From NCBI GenBank assembly GCA_023386495.1, contig JAEWJS010000056.1, forward strand, positions 5,434-69,433: a DNA stretch of 64,000 nucleotides, read 5' to 3'. Origin of the DNA: Bacillota bacterium (lineage in GTDB: Bacteria; Bacillota; Bacilli; Paenibacillales; Paenibacillaceae). The notes beneath the pieces are model-generated. The model had not been told where the DNA came from and searched no databases. It saw only the letters and a program-made list of their open reading frames with translations. Below are positions 1 through 8,281 of the stretch, piece by piece (the stretch's first letter is position 1; every line of letters starts with the position of its first letter). Position numbers and translations under genes: made by a program.

Positions 1-1653
1 CTAGCGCTAATCGTGGCGTCCGGTCGGCGCATGACCTACCTCCTCGATGAAATTAACGAGCTGAGCAAGCTGAATGAGGGGACGATCGAGCTGTCGAAGC
101 GGGCGGTGGACCCGCGAATGACGGCAGAAGCGGCGATCGACCTGATCAAGAAGGCGCCCGAACGCCATGCGGTCAAGCTCTGCAGCGACATCCCGCCGGG
201 TACGCCGCTCCTATGGGCGGATCCGAACCGTCTCCTGCAGATCCTGCTGAATCTCGTCTACGAGGCGCTGCAGAAGCCAGGGGTCGAGCGGATCACGATC
301 GGTGCGCTCCAATCCGAGCAGCCGGCTGAAATCTGGCTGACCGTGACGCGGGTAAACCGTGAACGTGGCGAAGGGGCGGACGCCGGCAGCGGGGAGGCGG
401 TTCGTCCGGAGGAAGGCCTCGAGACGACGGTTAGCCGCAAGCTGGTCGAGCTGCATGACGGCCGCCTGGAGATCGATGCAGCCCAGGGCTGCACGACCGT
501 CCGGTTCACGCTTCCGGCCGCTCCTTCGGCGGTGCTGCATTCGCAGGAATCTGCTCTGGCTGGACTGTCGTCCGCGGTGCTCGAAGCAGCGGCAGCCGCC
601 ATCGCGGAAGACCCGATCTCGCGGCTGCAGCCGGTGCAGGCCGTGCCAAGCCTGCAGCGTCATACGGCTGGCGGCGCGAAGGTGCTCCTCGCAGACGACG
701 ACCCTGTCGCCTTGCAAGTCATGTTCGACGTGCTGGTCCGCGAAGGCTTGACGGTCATCGGCGCTGCCACAGGCGTACAAGCGCTGCGCGAGCTGGAGCG
801 GCAGTCGGACTGGGACCTTGTCATCGCCGATACGATGCTGCCGGTCTTGTCAGGCTACGACCTCTGCCGCCATATCCGCGAGCGCTACACGCTGTCCGAC
901 CTGCCGGTGCTGCTCATGACGAAGCGCAGCGGGCCGATCGATCTGCTCGTCGGCTTCGATGCCGGCGCGAATGACTACGTATCCAAGCCGCTGGATATTG
1001 CCGAGTTCACGGGCCGCATCCGGACGCTGCTGCGCATGAAGCAGTCCGTCCGCGAACAGCTGCATATGGAGATGGCGCTCATCCAGGCGCAGATTAAGCC
1101 GCATTTTCTATTCAATGCGCTGAACACGATCGCCGGCCTCAGCGAGACCGATCCCGACGGGATGCGCGAGCTGCTCAACGAATTCGGCCATTATCTGCGC
1201 TACAGCTTCGACATGCGCAACCTGGACCGCTTCGTGCCGTTCGAGACGGAATGGTCGCTCGTCACCTCGTACCTGCATATCGAGCAGGCGCGGTTCGGGG
1301 ATCGGATTCGGGTCGTGGCGCAGCTCGAGGACGGGCTGCGCTTCCGCCTCCCGCCGCTGTCGCTGCAGCCGCTCGTCGAGAATGCGCTGCGGCACGGGAT
1401 TCTGAAGCGATTCGAGGGCGGCACGATTGCCATCTCCGTGAGCCGCAAGGCCGATGGCATCCGGGTAGAGGTATCCGATGACGGGATCGGCTTCCCGAAG
1501 GGGCGCGCAGAAGCGGTCATGTCCGGGGAATACCGTTCCGGCATCGGCCTTACGAACGTGAATCGCCGACTGCTGGCGTACTACGGGCAGGGACTTACGA
1601 TTGCCAGCGAACCGGATGCTGGCACGACGATCGGCTTCACGATACCGTTGTAA
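1..1653 (+). CDS. Hybrid sensor histidine kinase/response regulator, 5' partial
   Basis: The reading frame is open to the left edge, so the N-terminal part (probably sensor and membrane region) is missing; the GTG at 13 is not a real start. Visible parts in order are the end of a HisKA-like helix (LLDEINELSKLNEG), a HATPase-like region with VSRKLVELHDG (about 55-165), a receiver domain (about 225-335; LLADDD, DLVIADTMLPV, and the YVSKPL lysine), a LytS-type His_kinase module with the phosphoacceptor motif QIKPHFLFNALN (about 355), and a C-terminal HATPase (VENALRHG, DDGIGFP, GIGLTNVNRRL). This arrangement is common in large Paenibacillaceae hybrid kinases. The response regulator starts about 35 bases downstream, so the two very likely form a two-component pair. 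Signal unknown. Confidence 0.88.
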   Translation, partial: LALIVASGRRMTYLLDEINELSKLNEGTIELSKRAVDPRMTAEAAIDLIKKAPERHAVKLCSDIPPGTPLLWADPNRLLQILLNLVYEALQKPGVERITIGALQSEQPAEIWLTVTRVNRERGEGADAGSGEAVRPEEGLETTVSRKLVELHDGRLEIDAAQGCTTVRFTLPAAPSAVLHSQESALAGLSSAVLEAAAAAIAEDPISRLQPVQAVPSLQRHTAGGAKVLLADDDPVALQVMFDVLVREGLTVIGAATGVQALRELERQSDWDLVIADTMLPVLSGYDLCRHIRERYTLSDLPVLLMTKRSGPIDLLVGFDAGANDYVSKPLDIAEFTGRIRTLLRMKQSVREQLHMEMALIQAQIKPHFLFNALNTIAGLSETDPDGMRELLNEFGHYLRYSFDMRNLDRFVPFETEWSLVTSYLHIEQARFGDRIRVVAQLEDGLRFRLPPLSLQPLVENALRHGILKRFEGGTIAISVSRKADGIRVEVSDDGIGFPKGRAEAVMSGEYRSGIGLTNVNRRLLAYYGQGLTIASEPDAGTTIGFTIPL

Positions 1654-1689
1654 GAGCTTCAGGGATATCTTCATGGGGAGTGAGTGAAC

Positions 1690-2811
1690 ATGAGAGCCAT
1701 CTGTATTGACGACGAGTCATTGGCGCTAGAGAGCTTCGCGCGCATGCTGCGCAAGCATGACGTCTTCATCTGCGGGATCTTCCAAGATCCGCGTCAAGCG
1801 ATCGTGGCGGCGGAATCCGTGCAGTTCGATGTTGCGTTCGTGGATATCGAGATGCCCGGTTATAACGGGTTGGAGACGGCGGAGCGCCTCCTGGCGCTGC
1901 AGCCGGATCTGCAGATCGTATTCGTGACCGCATACGACCAGTATGCGATCGATGCCTTCGAGCTGCAGGCGATCGATTACGTGTTGAAGCCGGTTCAGCC
2001 GAAGCGGCTGGAGAAGACGCTGCAGCGGCTTACGAGAAGCGAGACGCAGGTGAAACAGCCGAAGACGGCCATCGTGCGGCCGATGCTGCGCTTCTTCCAC
2101 CAGCTCGAATATGTGGGCGCGGACGGCCATCGCGTGGACATGCCTTGGCGAACGACGAAGGCGAAGGAAATGTTCGCCTACCTCGTGCATGTCGGGGAAT
2201 CATCCGTCTCGAAAGAGACGCTGATCGATCTCTTGTGGCCGGACCTGGACGACGAGAAGGGACAGACGAATCTGCACACGACGGTCTACCAGATCAGGCG
2301 AATGCTGAAGAGCCTGGAGGTGCCGGTCATTCTGTCGTATGCCGAGGGCGGCTATCGCATGGAGACCGTCGGCGTGGAGTCCGAGGTCCAGCAGTGGGAA
2401 CGCAAGCTGCAGGAAGGATTGGCCGGCGCCAAGCCTGACCTCAAGGGGCTTGGTGAGCTGCTGGCTGCATACAAGGGCGACTACTTGGAGCAGGAGGGCT
2501 ACCTGTGGGCGGAGAACGAAAGGCAGAGGCTGCGCATGCGCTGGCTGGATGCCGCGACGCGGGCGGTGGAGATCGCGGAGCGCGCAGGGCAGCTGACGGA
2601 CGCGGCGGCTCTGCTGACGCATATCGGCGAGCGGTTTCCGTATTCGGACGACAGCTACTTCCGGCTGATGCAGGTGTACGACGCCATGGGCCTGACGGCC
2701 GAGGTGAAGCAAGCGTACGATCGGCTGGTGCAGATGCAGGAGGAAGAACTTGGCGTTCCGCCGCGCCCCGAGATTGCAGCTTGGTATGCGGAGTGGCAGA
2801 AGAGGCGGTAG
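1690..2811 (+). CDS. Response regulator with receiver, winged-helix and BTAD domains
   Basis: Cytoplasmic transcriptional regulator of about 373 aa. The N-terminal receiver has the acidic pair (CIDDE), phosphoacceptor Asp in VAFVDIEMPG and the conserved Lys in YVLKPV. It is followed by a winged-helix region (about 140-215; VSKETLIDLLWPD, LHTTVYQIRRML) and a SARP-like BTAD helical domain to the end. The ATG at 1690 is preferred over GTG 1684 because GGGGAG (1675-1680) lies 9 bases before the ATG and only 3 before the GTG. It follows the hybrid kinase directly and is its likely partner. Target genes cannot be read from the sequence. Confidence 0.88.
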   Translation: MRAICIDDESLALESFARMLRKHDVFICGIFQDPRQAIVAAESVQFDVAFVDIEMPGYNGLETAERLLALQPDLQIVFVTAYDQYAIDAFELQAIDYVLKPVQPKRLEKTLQRLTRSETQVKQPKTAIVRPMLRFFHQLEYVGADGHRVDMPWRTTKAKEMFAYLVHVGESSVSKETLIDLLWPDLDDEKGQTNLHTTVYQIRRMLKSLEVPVILSYAEGGYRMETVGVESEVQQWERKLQEGLAGAKPDLKGLGELLAAYKGDYLEQEGYLWAENERQRLRMRWLDAATRAVEIAERAGQLTDAAALLTHIGERFPYSDDSYFRLMQVYDAMGLTAEVKQAYDRLVQMQEEELGVPPRPEIAAWYAEWQKRR

Positions 2812-2906
2812 CGTGAAGGGTAGTGCCGGGGTTTTCCGGTAGGGGAATGTTGGTGGGTATTGCCGAGGCCTGTCGAATTGTTCAGTAACTGTTCAGAGCC
2901 CCCCGC

Positions 2907-2912
2907 TATAAT
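2907..2912 (+). promoter_or_regulatory. Putative -10 box for cheY
   Basis: TATAAT lies 37 bases before the CheY start. No convincing -35 hexamer sits 16-18 bases upstream, so this is a weak promoter call. Confidence 0.4.
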
Positions 2913-2949
2913 GGGTGGTACAAGCGGTTATGGAACGGAGGACTTGGCG

Positions 2950-3318
2950 GTGGCGAACATTCTTGTCGTGGACGATGCGGCATTCATGCGGTTAATGATC
3001 AAAGATATGCTGGCGGAAGCGGGACATACGGTAGTGGGCGAAGCGGTGAATGGGCTCGACGCGATTGAGAAGTACCGTAAGCTGAAGCCGGACTTGGTGA
3101 CGATGGACATCACGATGCCGGATATGGAAGGCGTGGACGCGCTGAAGGAGATTCGGCGCATCGATCCCCGCGCTGTCGTCATCATGTGCAGCGCGATGGG
3201 GCAGAAGCAGATGATCGTCGAGGCGATCAAGTCGGGGGCGAAGGACTTCATCGTGAAGCCGCTGCAGACCGCGCGCGTCATCGAAGCCATCAGCAAAGCG
3301 CTGGTCGCTGTAAGATAA
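2950..3318 (+). CDS. cheY: Chemotaxis response regulator CheY
   Basis: Single-domain receiver of 122 aa. It closely resembles Bacillus CheY, which when phosphorylated by CheA binds the flagellar switch. Diagnostic stretches are ILVVDDAAFMRLMIKDML, LVTMDITMPDM (phosphoacceptor Asp), IIMCSAMGQ and DFIVKPLQ. The GTG at 2950 is chosen because GGAGGA (2937-2942) ends 7 bases before it. A longer reading from 2860 would run through the promoter region. No other chemotaxis or flagellar gene is in the window, so it is an orphan here, and a stand-alone receiver with another role is possible. Confidence 0.85.
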   Translation: MANILVVDDAAFMRLMIKDMLAEAGHTVVGEAVNGLDAIEKYRKLKPDLVTMDITMPDMEGVDALKEIRRIDPRAVVIMCSAMGQKQMIVEAIKSGAKDFIVKPLQTARVIEAISKALVAVR

Positions 3319-3323
3319 GGTTG

Positions 3324-3711
3324 TCGACGTCGAGTACGCTTCCCGAGATACTTCGCGATCACAAGTGGGCAATAATAATAGGGCTTTCCGCTTATGTGTC
3401 ATAACCGGAAAGCCCTACCCTGCATTCGTCCTCGTATTCAATTGTTTCTCCGCACTCTCCAATCGACAACTGACGTTGTGCTCGTAAGATAGACTGCTTG
3501 TCCTCTCCTGACTACCTGGCATTCTTCAGCTGGGGTCCCCACACGTTCTTCATCCCTTGCGCTTCCGCCCTAAGCTCGCTTGCATTGGGGCGGCCGCCGG
3601 AAGTAACGTGCTTCGCTCACCTACGTCAATGGACTATCCCCTCTCGTTAGAGGTTGTTCAATAAGCCAGCTTGTGATCGCGATGTTACTCAAGAAGCAGA
3701 TTCGACGTCGA
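3324..3711. repeat. Inverted-repeat element of about 390 bp (MITE-like or IS remnant)
   Basis: The left arm (3324-3372) and right arm (3660-3711) are imperfect inverted copies of each other over about 50 bases. Both have TCGACGTCGA at the outer end and GCGATCACAAG (or its complement) inside. The 290 bases between hold no convincing gene. This resembles a non-autonomous mobile element or dispersed intergenic repeat. Confidence 0.5.
3380..3416 (+). terminator. Hairpin after cheY
   Basis: Perfect 11-bp inverted repeat (AGGGCTTTCCG / CGGAAAGCCCT) with a 15-base loop, about 60 bases after cheY. There is no T-run on the + strand, so termination efficiency is doubtful. On the - strand the stem is followed by TATTATTATT. 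Confidence 0.45.
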
Positions 3712-4150
3712 ATCTTGAACGCTGGCGAACTTTCCGGTGCTCATGTAGATCTGTCTACACTCCGCTCCTCAATTTCTACCATCGTCCAACCTTCTTGGCG
3801 CTGACAACCTGTCTTTTTGAACTCTCCTTATTGGTTGTATATCAGCTGATCCGAGTGATGGAATCCAAAGGGATTCGCCGGCGGTATTGCCGCTTATGCC
3901 CGAACCAGGTGATAACCTGGAGTCGATGATGCCGCTGTTGTTGTGGCTTGTTGCTTGACCTTAGTATAGTACGGCGCGATAATTAAGTAAATATTCAGAA
4001 TATTCAATAAGGTCTTGTCCCACGCATAAACAACCTCATTATCTGGCCCATGCTCACCATTGCGCAGTCTTACGCTAGTATCGGCATGTTGCGTAAGCTG
4101 AATTGTTAAGATCATGTATAATAAGGGAATGAGATCCAATTCATGGGATG
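3712..4150. other. Gene-free intergenic stretch
   Basis: No reading frame here has a plausible start, ribosome binding site and family resemblance. Short open frames exist on both strands, including one on the - strand with residues WDKTLLNILNIYLI that I could not assign. A TATAAT at 4117-4122 may be the -10 box of the following gene, but its best -35 (TTGCGT at 4089) is 22 bases away. Confidence 0.5.
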
Positions 4151-4167
4151 CGTGAGGGGGCGTATTA

Positions 4168-5541
4168 ATGGAGCGACGCGAGTGGGATTGGCAGAAGGGG
4201 GAGCATGCGGAGGCAGCCGAGGCGCTTACCGGGCCGGTGCAGCGAACGCAGCGGGCACTGCGCGACCAGCAGCTGCGCACCGTGTTTAACGAGTTCGACG
4301 GACAGCTGATGAAGCTGGATGCGGGGAAGCGGCGAACCAAATATGCGAAAATGACGCAGAGTCCGTTCGCTTTTTTTCGCGGGAGCGCATACTTGTTCTA
4401 CACCGACGTGGCGCGGGAATGGATGCCGTACCACACGAGCGCTGAACGGCCGACTTGGATTCAGGGCGATCTGCATGTCGAGAACTTCGGGGCGTTCCGG
4501 AACGAGAGCGGGCGGCTGGTGTATGACGTGAATGATTTTGACGAGGGGTATCTGGGGTCCTATCTGTACGATCTGCTCCGCATGTCGGTCAGCGTGTCGC
4601 TGGTGTGCCGGATGAAGGGGTACGAGGAGGGGCAGCGGCTGGCGCTCGGCGAGGCGTACCTGCAGGCGTATTATGACCAGATCCGGCGATTCGCCAAGGG
4701 CAAGGATGACCCGGCTGACTATGTCATGGACGAGGAGCGGGCATCCGGTCCGATTCGCAAACTGCTCAAGAAGCTGAAGAAGCGCGAGAACAATCACTAC
4801 CTCGAGAAGGTCACCGCGCAGCTGCGGGGAACGCGTCAGTTCGAGGCGTCGGAGGAAATCGTGCCGGCAACGACGGAAGAGCGCGAGGCGATCCTGTCGG
4901 TATGGCCGTCGTACGTGGATGGTCTGGCCGAGCAGCTGCGCGGGCATGTCGAGGTGAAGGATATTGCGGTGAAGCACGGCTCGGGAACGGCGTCGATCGG
5001 CTTGGATCGGTATTATATCCTCGCGGAGGGCGGAGGCGGCGAGCAGGAGCCGGTCGATATCGTGCTGGAGATGAAGGAGGTGCGCGTGCCGGTACCGGCT
5101 TACTTTCTCCCGTATAACGAGACGTTCTGGGCGGCATTCGGGCATCAGGGCAAGCGCGTGATCGCGACGCAGCGCGCGATGCACCATGAAGCGGACCCGT
5201 ACCTCGGGTACGTGACGCTGGACGGGCGCGAGTATTACATCCGCGAGCGTTCGCCGTACAAGAAGCGGCTGAAGCTGGACGCGATCTCGGATGCGGAGAC
5301 GATGGCGGCGGTGCTGGAGGGCATGGGACGCCTCACGGCCAAAATGCACGCGCGCGCCGATGCGGACGTCGAGCAGGGCGTGCTCGCGTATCACAGCGAA
5401 GCAGAGATCCTGGCGGCGATGGGCGACGATGCGCAGGCGTTCAGCGCGTTCGTCATAGGCTGGGCGAACGGGTACGCGGAGCAAGTGGAGCAGGACTACG
5501 AGCTGTTCGAAGCGTGGGCGAAGCGGCGGCGGAAATACTGA
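4168..5541 (+). CDS. DUF2252 family protein
   Basis: 457 aa, matching the DUF2252 family of uncharacterised cytoplasmic proteins, which have a protein-kinase/aminoglycoside-phosphotransferase-like look. Visible signatures are SPFAFFRGSA (about 67-76), the catalytic-loop-like IQGDLHVENFG (about 98-108), and DVNDFDEGYLGSY (about 117-129), where the Asp residues resemble a metal-binding DFD motif. The C-terminal third has YYIRERSPYKKR and a Lys/His-rich helix. A purine-rich GAGGGGG precedes the ATG. It appears monocistronic, with a terminator immediately after. Substrate unknown. Confidence 0.85.
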   Translation: MERREWDWQKGEHAEAAEALTGPVQRTQRALRDQQLRTVFNEFDGQLMKLDAGKRRTKYAKMTQSPFAFFRGSAYLFYTDVAREWMPYHTSAERPTWIQGDLHVENFGAFRNESGRLVYDVNDFDEGYLGSYLYDLLRMSVSVSLVCRMKGYEEGQRLALGEAYLQAYYDQIRRFAKGKDDPADYVMDEERASGPIRKLLKKLKKRENNHYLEKVTAQLRGTRQFEASEEIVPATTEEREAILSVWPSYVDGLAEQLRGHVEVKDIAVKHGSGTASIGLDRYYILAEGGGGEQEPVDIVLEMKEVRVPVPAYFLPYNETFWAAFGHQGKRVIATQRAMHHEADPYLGYVTLDGREYYIRERSPYKKRLKLDAISDAETMAAVLEGMGRLTAKMHARADADVEQGVLAYHSEAEILAAMGDDAQAFSAFVIGWANGYAEQVEQDYELFEAWAKRRRKY

Positions 5542-5561
5542 GCGTGCGCGGCAGGCGAGAA

Positions 5562-5594
5562 GGAGCGTCCCCGGCGTTGGGTGACGCTCCTTTT
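5562..5594 (+). terminator. Terminator of the DUF2252 gene
   Basis: GGAGCGTC (5562-5569) pairs with GACGCTCC (5583-5590) and is followed by TTTT, 20 bases after the stop codon. Confidence 0.8.
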
Positions 5595-5608
5595 GCGTGT
5601 CGTGGGGC

Positions 5609-5945
5609 GAACGAGTGCGGAAAACCGCCTTCGTTCGGCCCGGATGCTGCGATCCCGCCGAACGAGTGCGGAAAATCGCCTTCGTTCGGCTCGGATGCTG
5701 CGATTTCGCCGAACGAGTGCGGAAAACCGCCTTCGTTCGGCTCGGATGCTGCGATCCCGCCGAACGAGTGCGAAAAACCGCCTTCGTTCGGCTCAGATGC
5801 TGCGATCCCGCCGAACGAGTGCGGAAAACCGCCTTCGTGCGGCCCGGATGCTGCGATCCAGCCAAACGAGTGCGGAAAACCGCCTTCGTGCGGCCCGGAT
5901 GCCGCGATCCCGCCGAACGAGTGCGGAAAACCGCCTTCGTGCGGC
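5609..5945. repeat. Tandem array of seven 51-bp hairpin repeats
   Basis: Six complete units and one partial unit start at 5609, 5660, 5711, 5762, 5813, 5864 and 5915, a constant 51-bp period. Nearly every unit contains a nested palindrome: CCGAACGA and TCGTTCGG enclose GCGG-AAAA-CCGC. Units differ by a few substitutions; the last three have TCGTGCGG in the right outer arm. Because 51 is a multiple of three the array is open in several frames on both strands, but there is no start context, so those frames are treated as artefacts. Confidence 0.9.
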
Positions 5946-6002
5946 CAAGTAGTCTGGGCTTGCCCCGAATAGATAGACACATAGAAACCCTCAAACAACA
6001 CA

Positions 6003-6037
6003 GAAGGAGCGTCCCCCGCGATGGGGGACGCTCCTTC
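6003..6037. terminator. Terminator hairpin of doxX copy 1
   Basis: Perfect 15-bp stem (GAAGGAGCGTCCCCC and its complement, 5-base loop) just past the stop codon of the - strand doxX gene. There is no long T-run, but the stem is very strong, and analogous hairpins follow the other two copies. Confidence 0.7.
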
Positions 6038-6057
6038 TCGTTACGGCTTATTGCTGG

Positions 6058-6585
6058 TTAAGCGGCGCCGCCGGCGGGTTCTTCCGCTGCTGCAGGTGCA
6101 GGCTTGCGGCCGACGAGCTTGCGAAGGGCCGGCATCAGGTAGCGGTCGAAGCCGAACGCTCCGGCGTTCGCGCCTGCTACGAGGATCAGGACGCCGAGGA
6201 TGGTGAGCAGCGGGTTCGTGCTTACCGTTCCCGCGAAGAGGAACATGAAGTTGAGCATGAGGCCGAAGAACGCGGCGGCCGTCGTCAACGTGCCGAGGAT
6301 AAGGCCGATCCCGATGAGCAGCTCGCCCCAAGGGATTAGGAAGTTAATCAGCTTGGCGTTCGGAAGCGCGAAGTTCTCGAGGAACGCGACGTAGGTCGGG
6401 TAGACCGCTGCGCCTGTGGCTTTGTCCGCTACGGGCCCGCCGATCGCGCCGTTCAGGAAGCCGGTGGCGTCGAAGCCGCCTGTGATTTTGTGCAAGCCGG
6501 CGTCGAACCATGCCCAGCCAACGTAGAGTCTCAGCAGCAACAGTGCGGCAGCGGCGTAGACATTTTCTCTCCAAAATTTCATCAT
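6058..6585 (-). CDS. DoxX family membrane protein, copy 1
   Basis: 175 aa integral membrane protein of the DoxX/TQO-small-subunit-like family. Family members are linked to quinone or thiosulfate chemistry and oxidative or thiol stress, but the exact activity is not defined. Four hydrophobic segments are visible: AAALLLLRLYVGWAWF near the N-terminus, LINFLIPWGELLIGIGLIL, AAAFFGLMLNFMFLF and LLTILGVLILVAGANAGAFGFD. The C-terminal tail is Lys/Ala/Pro-rich. The start is preceded by AAGGAGTGA. It is one of three almost identical copies (see 6922 and 7689); this copy has LNGAIGG where the others have LKGAIGG. Confidence 0.9.
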   Translation of the reverse strand: MMKFWRENVYAAAALLLLRLYVGWAWFDAGLHKITGGFDATGFLNGAIGGPVADKATGAAVYPTYVAFLENFALPNAKLINFLIPWGELLIGIGLILGTLTTAAAFFGLMLNFMFLFAGTVSTNPLLTILGVLILVAGANAGAFGFDRYLMPALRKLVGRKPAPAAAEEPAGGAA

Positions 6586-6719
6586 GATCGTTCACTCCTT
6601 AAGAGTAGTTAGTTGTATGAGGGGTTAGTAAGGACTTACAGCCCGTGTGATGGTCGATGTTGGGGTGGATCGTTGTGATGGTTCCATCGGTGTCACTCCT
6701 TCTTGTTCCTTATGGCTTC

Positions 6720-6725
6720 ATTATA
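6720..6725 (-). promoter_or_regulatory. -10 box of doxX copy 1
   Basis: TATAAT on the - strand, predicting transcription start near 6713. No good -35 hexamer is present, consistent with dependence on an activator bound at the palindrome at 6747-6762. Confidence 0.6.
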
Positions 6726-6746
6726 AGATAGCCGGTAGAGGTGGAA

Positions 6747-6762
6747 TGTGATTAAAATCACA
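6747..6762. promoter_or_regulatory. CRP/FNR-type operator of doxX copy 1
   Basis: TGTGA-TTAAAA-TCACA, a perfect match to the TGTGA-N6-TCACA consensus known for Bacillus Fnr. Its centre (6754.5) lies 41.5 bases upstream of the predicted start, the classic class II activation position. Confidence 0.7.
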
Positions 6763-6878
6763 AGCGCTTGAAAATAGGTGATATTCACGCGTGGCGGCTG
6801 TCGACAGCATGATGTTCCCCTGGTTGAAGCGCGGCTGGCTGGCGGCATCGCGCATGAGTGTGCACAACAAAAGAAAAA

Positions 6879-6907
6879 GGAGCGCTCTCCGCGCTGGAGA
6901 ACGCTCC
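6879..6907 (-). terminator. Terminator of doxX copy 2
   Basis: GGAGCG/CGCTCC stem with TCTCC/GGAGA continuing inward; on the - strand it is followed by TTTTTCTTTTG. It sits 15 bases past the stop codon of the second doxX copy. Confidence 0.8.
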
Positions 6908-6921
6908 TCGCTAGCTGAGGG

Positions 6922-7443
6922 CTAGGCGCCGGCGGGCCCTTCCGCTCCTGCAGGTGCAGGCTTGCGGCCGACAAGCTTGCGCAGGGCCGGCATCAGGTAG
7001 CGGTCGAAGCCGAACGCTCCGGCGTTCGCGCCTGCTACGAGGATCAGGACGCCGAGGATGGCGAGCAGCGGGTTCGTGCTTACTGTTCCCGCGAAGAGGA
7101 ACATGAAGTTGAGCATGAGTCCGAAGAACGCGGCGGCGGTCGTCAGCGTGCCGAGGATAAGGCCGATCCCGATGAGCAGCTCGCCCCAAGGGATGAGGAA
7201 GTTAATCAGCTTGGCGTTCGGGAGCGCGAAGTTCTCGAGGAACGCGACGTAAGTCGGGTAGATCGCTGCGCCTGTGGCTTTGTCCGCTACGGGACCGCCG
7301 ATTGCGCCTTTCAGGAAGCCGGTGGCGTCGAAGCCGCCCGTGATCTTATGCAGTCCTGCGTCGAACCATGCCCAGCCAACGTAGAGTCTCAGCAGTACCA
7401 GTGCGGCAGCGGCGTAAACATTTTCTCTCCAGAATTTCATCAT
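6922..7443 (-). CDS. DoxX family membrane protein, copy 2
   Basis: 173 aa, nearly identical to the copies at 6058 and 7689, with four hydrophobic segments and the same AAGGAGTGA ribosome binding site. Differences include IYPTYV for VYPTYV, LLAILGV for LLTILGV, and a shorter C-terminus ending AEGPAGA. The unit has its own promoter, upstream palindromes and terminator, so the copies are separate transcription units and not an operon. The duplications include the 5' regulatory DNA. Confidence 0.9.
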   Translation of the reverse strand: MMKFWRENVYAAAALVLLRLYVGWAWFDAGLHKITGGFDATGFLKGAIGGPVADKATGAAIYPTYVAFLENFALPNAKLINFLIPWGELLIGIGLILGTLTTAAAFFGLMLNFMFLFAGTVSTNPLLAILGVLILVAGANAGAFGFDRYLMPALRKLVGRKPAPAGAEGPAGA

Positions 7444-7560
7444 GATCGTTCACTCCTTAAGTGAGTTTATGAGGAATCGCAGCTCGTGTGATTGTCGGTG
7501 TCGGGATGGATCGGGATGAAGGTTCCAATGGAATCACTCCTTACTGTTCCTTATGGCTTC

Positions 7561-7566
7561 ATTATA
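7561..7566 (-). promoter_or_regulatory. -10 box of doxX copy 2
   Basis: TATAAT on the - strand, predicting a start near 7554. The surrounding sequence is conserved with copy 1, and again no good -35 hexamer is seen. Confidence 0.6.
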
Positions 7567-7587
7567 GATTCCCGCCGAATCCTCCGA

Positions 7588-7603
7588 AGTGACATTAATC
7601 ACT
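7588..7603. promoter_or_regulatory. CRP/FNR-type operator of doxX copy 2, proximal
   Basis: AGTGA-CATTAA-TCACT, a slightly degenerate TGTGA-N6-TCACA palindrome whose centre (7595.5) is 41.5 bases from the predicted start. Confidence 0.65.
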
Positions 7604-7616
7604 ATCGACCATTAAA

Positions 7617-7632
7617 TGTGAGGGAGGTCACA
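7617..7632. promoter_or_regulatory. CRP/FNR-type operator of doxX copy 2, distal
   Basis: TGTGA-GGGAGG-TCACA, an exact consensus match, centred 29 bases upstream of the proximal site (-70.5). Copy 3 shows the same 29-base spacing. Confidence 0.6.
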
Positions 7633-7646
7633 CAGGCGCACGAAAA

Positions 7647-7673
7647 GAGCGTCCCCCGTGATGGAGGACGCTC
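7647..7673 (-). terminator. Terminator of doxX copy 3
   Basis: GAGCGTCC/GGACGCTC stem with CCC/GGA continuing inward; on the - strand it is followed by TTTT. It sits 16 bases past the stop codon. Confidence 0.8.
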
Positions 7674-7688
7674 TCAGTAAGCGGCTGG

Positions 7689-8216
7689 TTATGCGGCGCC
7701 GCCGGCGGGTTCTTCCGCTGCTGCAGGTGCAGGCTTGCGGCCGACGAGCTTACGCAGGGCCGGCATCAGGTAGCGGTCGAAGCCGAACGCTCCGGCGTTC
7801 GCGCCTGCTACGAGGATCAGGACGCCGAGGATGGTGAGCAGCGGGTTCGTGCTTACCGTTCCTGCGAAGAGGAACATGAAGTTGAGCATGAGACCGAAGA
7901 ACGCGGCGGCCGCCGTCAGCGTGCCGAGGATAAGGCCGATCCCGATGAGCAGCTCGCCCCAAGGGATTAGGAAGTTAATCAGCTTGGCGTTCGGGAGCGC
8001 GAAGTTCTCGAGGAACGCGACGTAGGTCGGGTAGACCGCAGCGCCTGTGGCTTTATCCGCTACGGGACCGCCGATCGCGCCTTTCAGGAAGCCGGTGGCG
8101 TCGAAGCCGCCCGTGATTTTGTGCAAGCCAGCGTCGAACCATGCCCAGCCAACGTAGAGTCTCAGCAGTACCAGTGCGGCAGCGGCGTATACATTTTCTC
8201 TCCAAAATTTCATCAT
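7689..8216 (-). CDS. DoxX family membrane protein, copy 3
   Basis: 175 aa, again nearly identical to the other two copies; it shares the AAAEEPAGGAA tail with copy 1 and LKGAIGG with copy 2. Same four-segment membrane topology and same ribosome binding site. It is divergent from the glutathione peroxidase gene, so the 250-base region between them holds both promoters. Triplication with few coding changes suggests recent duplication or gene conversion, perhaps for dosage. Confidence 0.9.
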   Translation of the reverse strand: MMKFWRENVYAAAALVLLRLYVGWAWFDAGLHKITGGFDATGFLKGAIGGPVADKATGAAVYPTYVAFLENFALPNAKLINFLIPWGELLIGIGLILGTLTAAAAFFGLMLNFMFLFAGTVSTNPLLTILGVLILVAGANAGAFGFDRYLMPALRKLVGRKPAPAAAEEPAGGAA

Positions 8217-8281
8217 GATCGTTCACTCCTTAAGAGTAGTTAGTTGGTGTAGTTGAAGATGCGCGTCTTCCTTATGGCTTA

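Noticed and set aside
3654..3929. 91 aa + strand gene
   Set aside because: Covers the right arm of the inverted-repeat element, has no ribosome site, and its translation is Cys/Arg-rich.
5453..6061. Repeat-rich protein encoded in the 51-bp array (several frames on both strands)
   Set aside because: Open frames arise because 51 is divisible by three; there is no start context, and the units are hairpins placed after a terminator.
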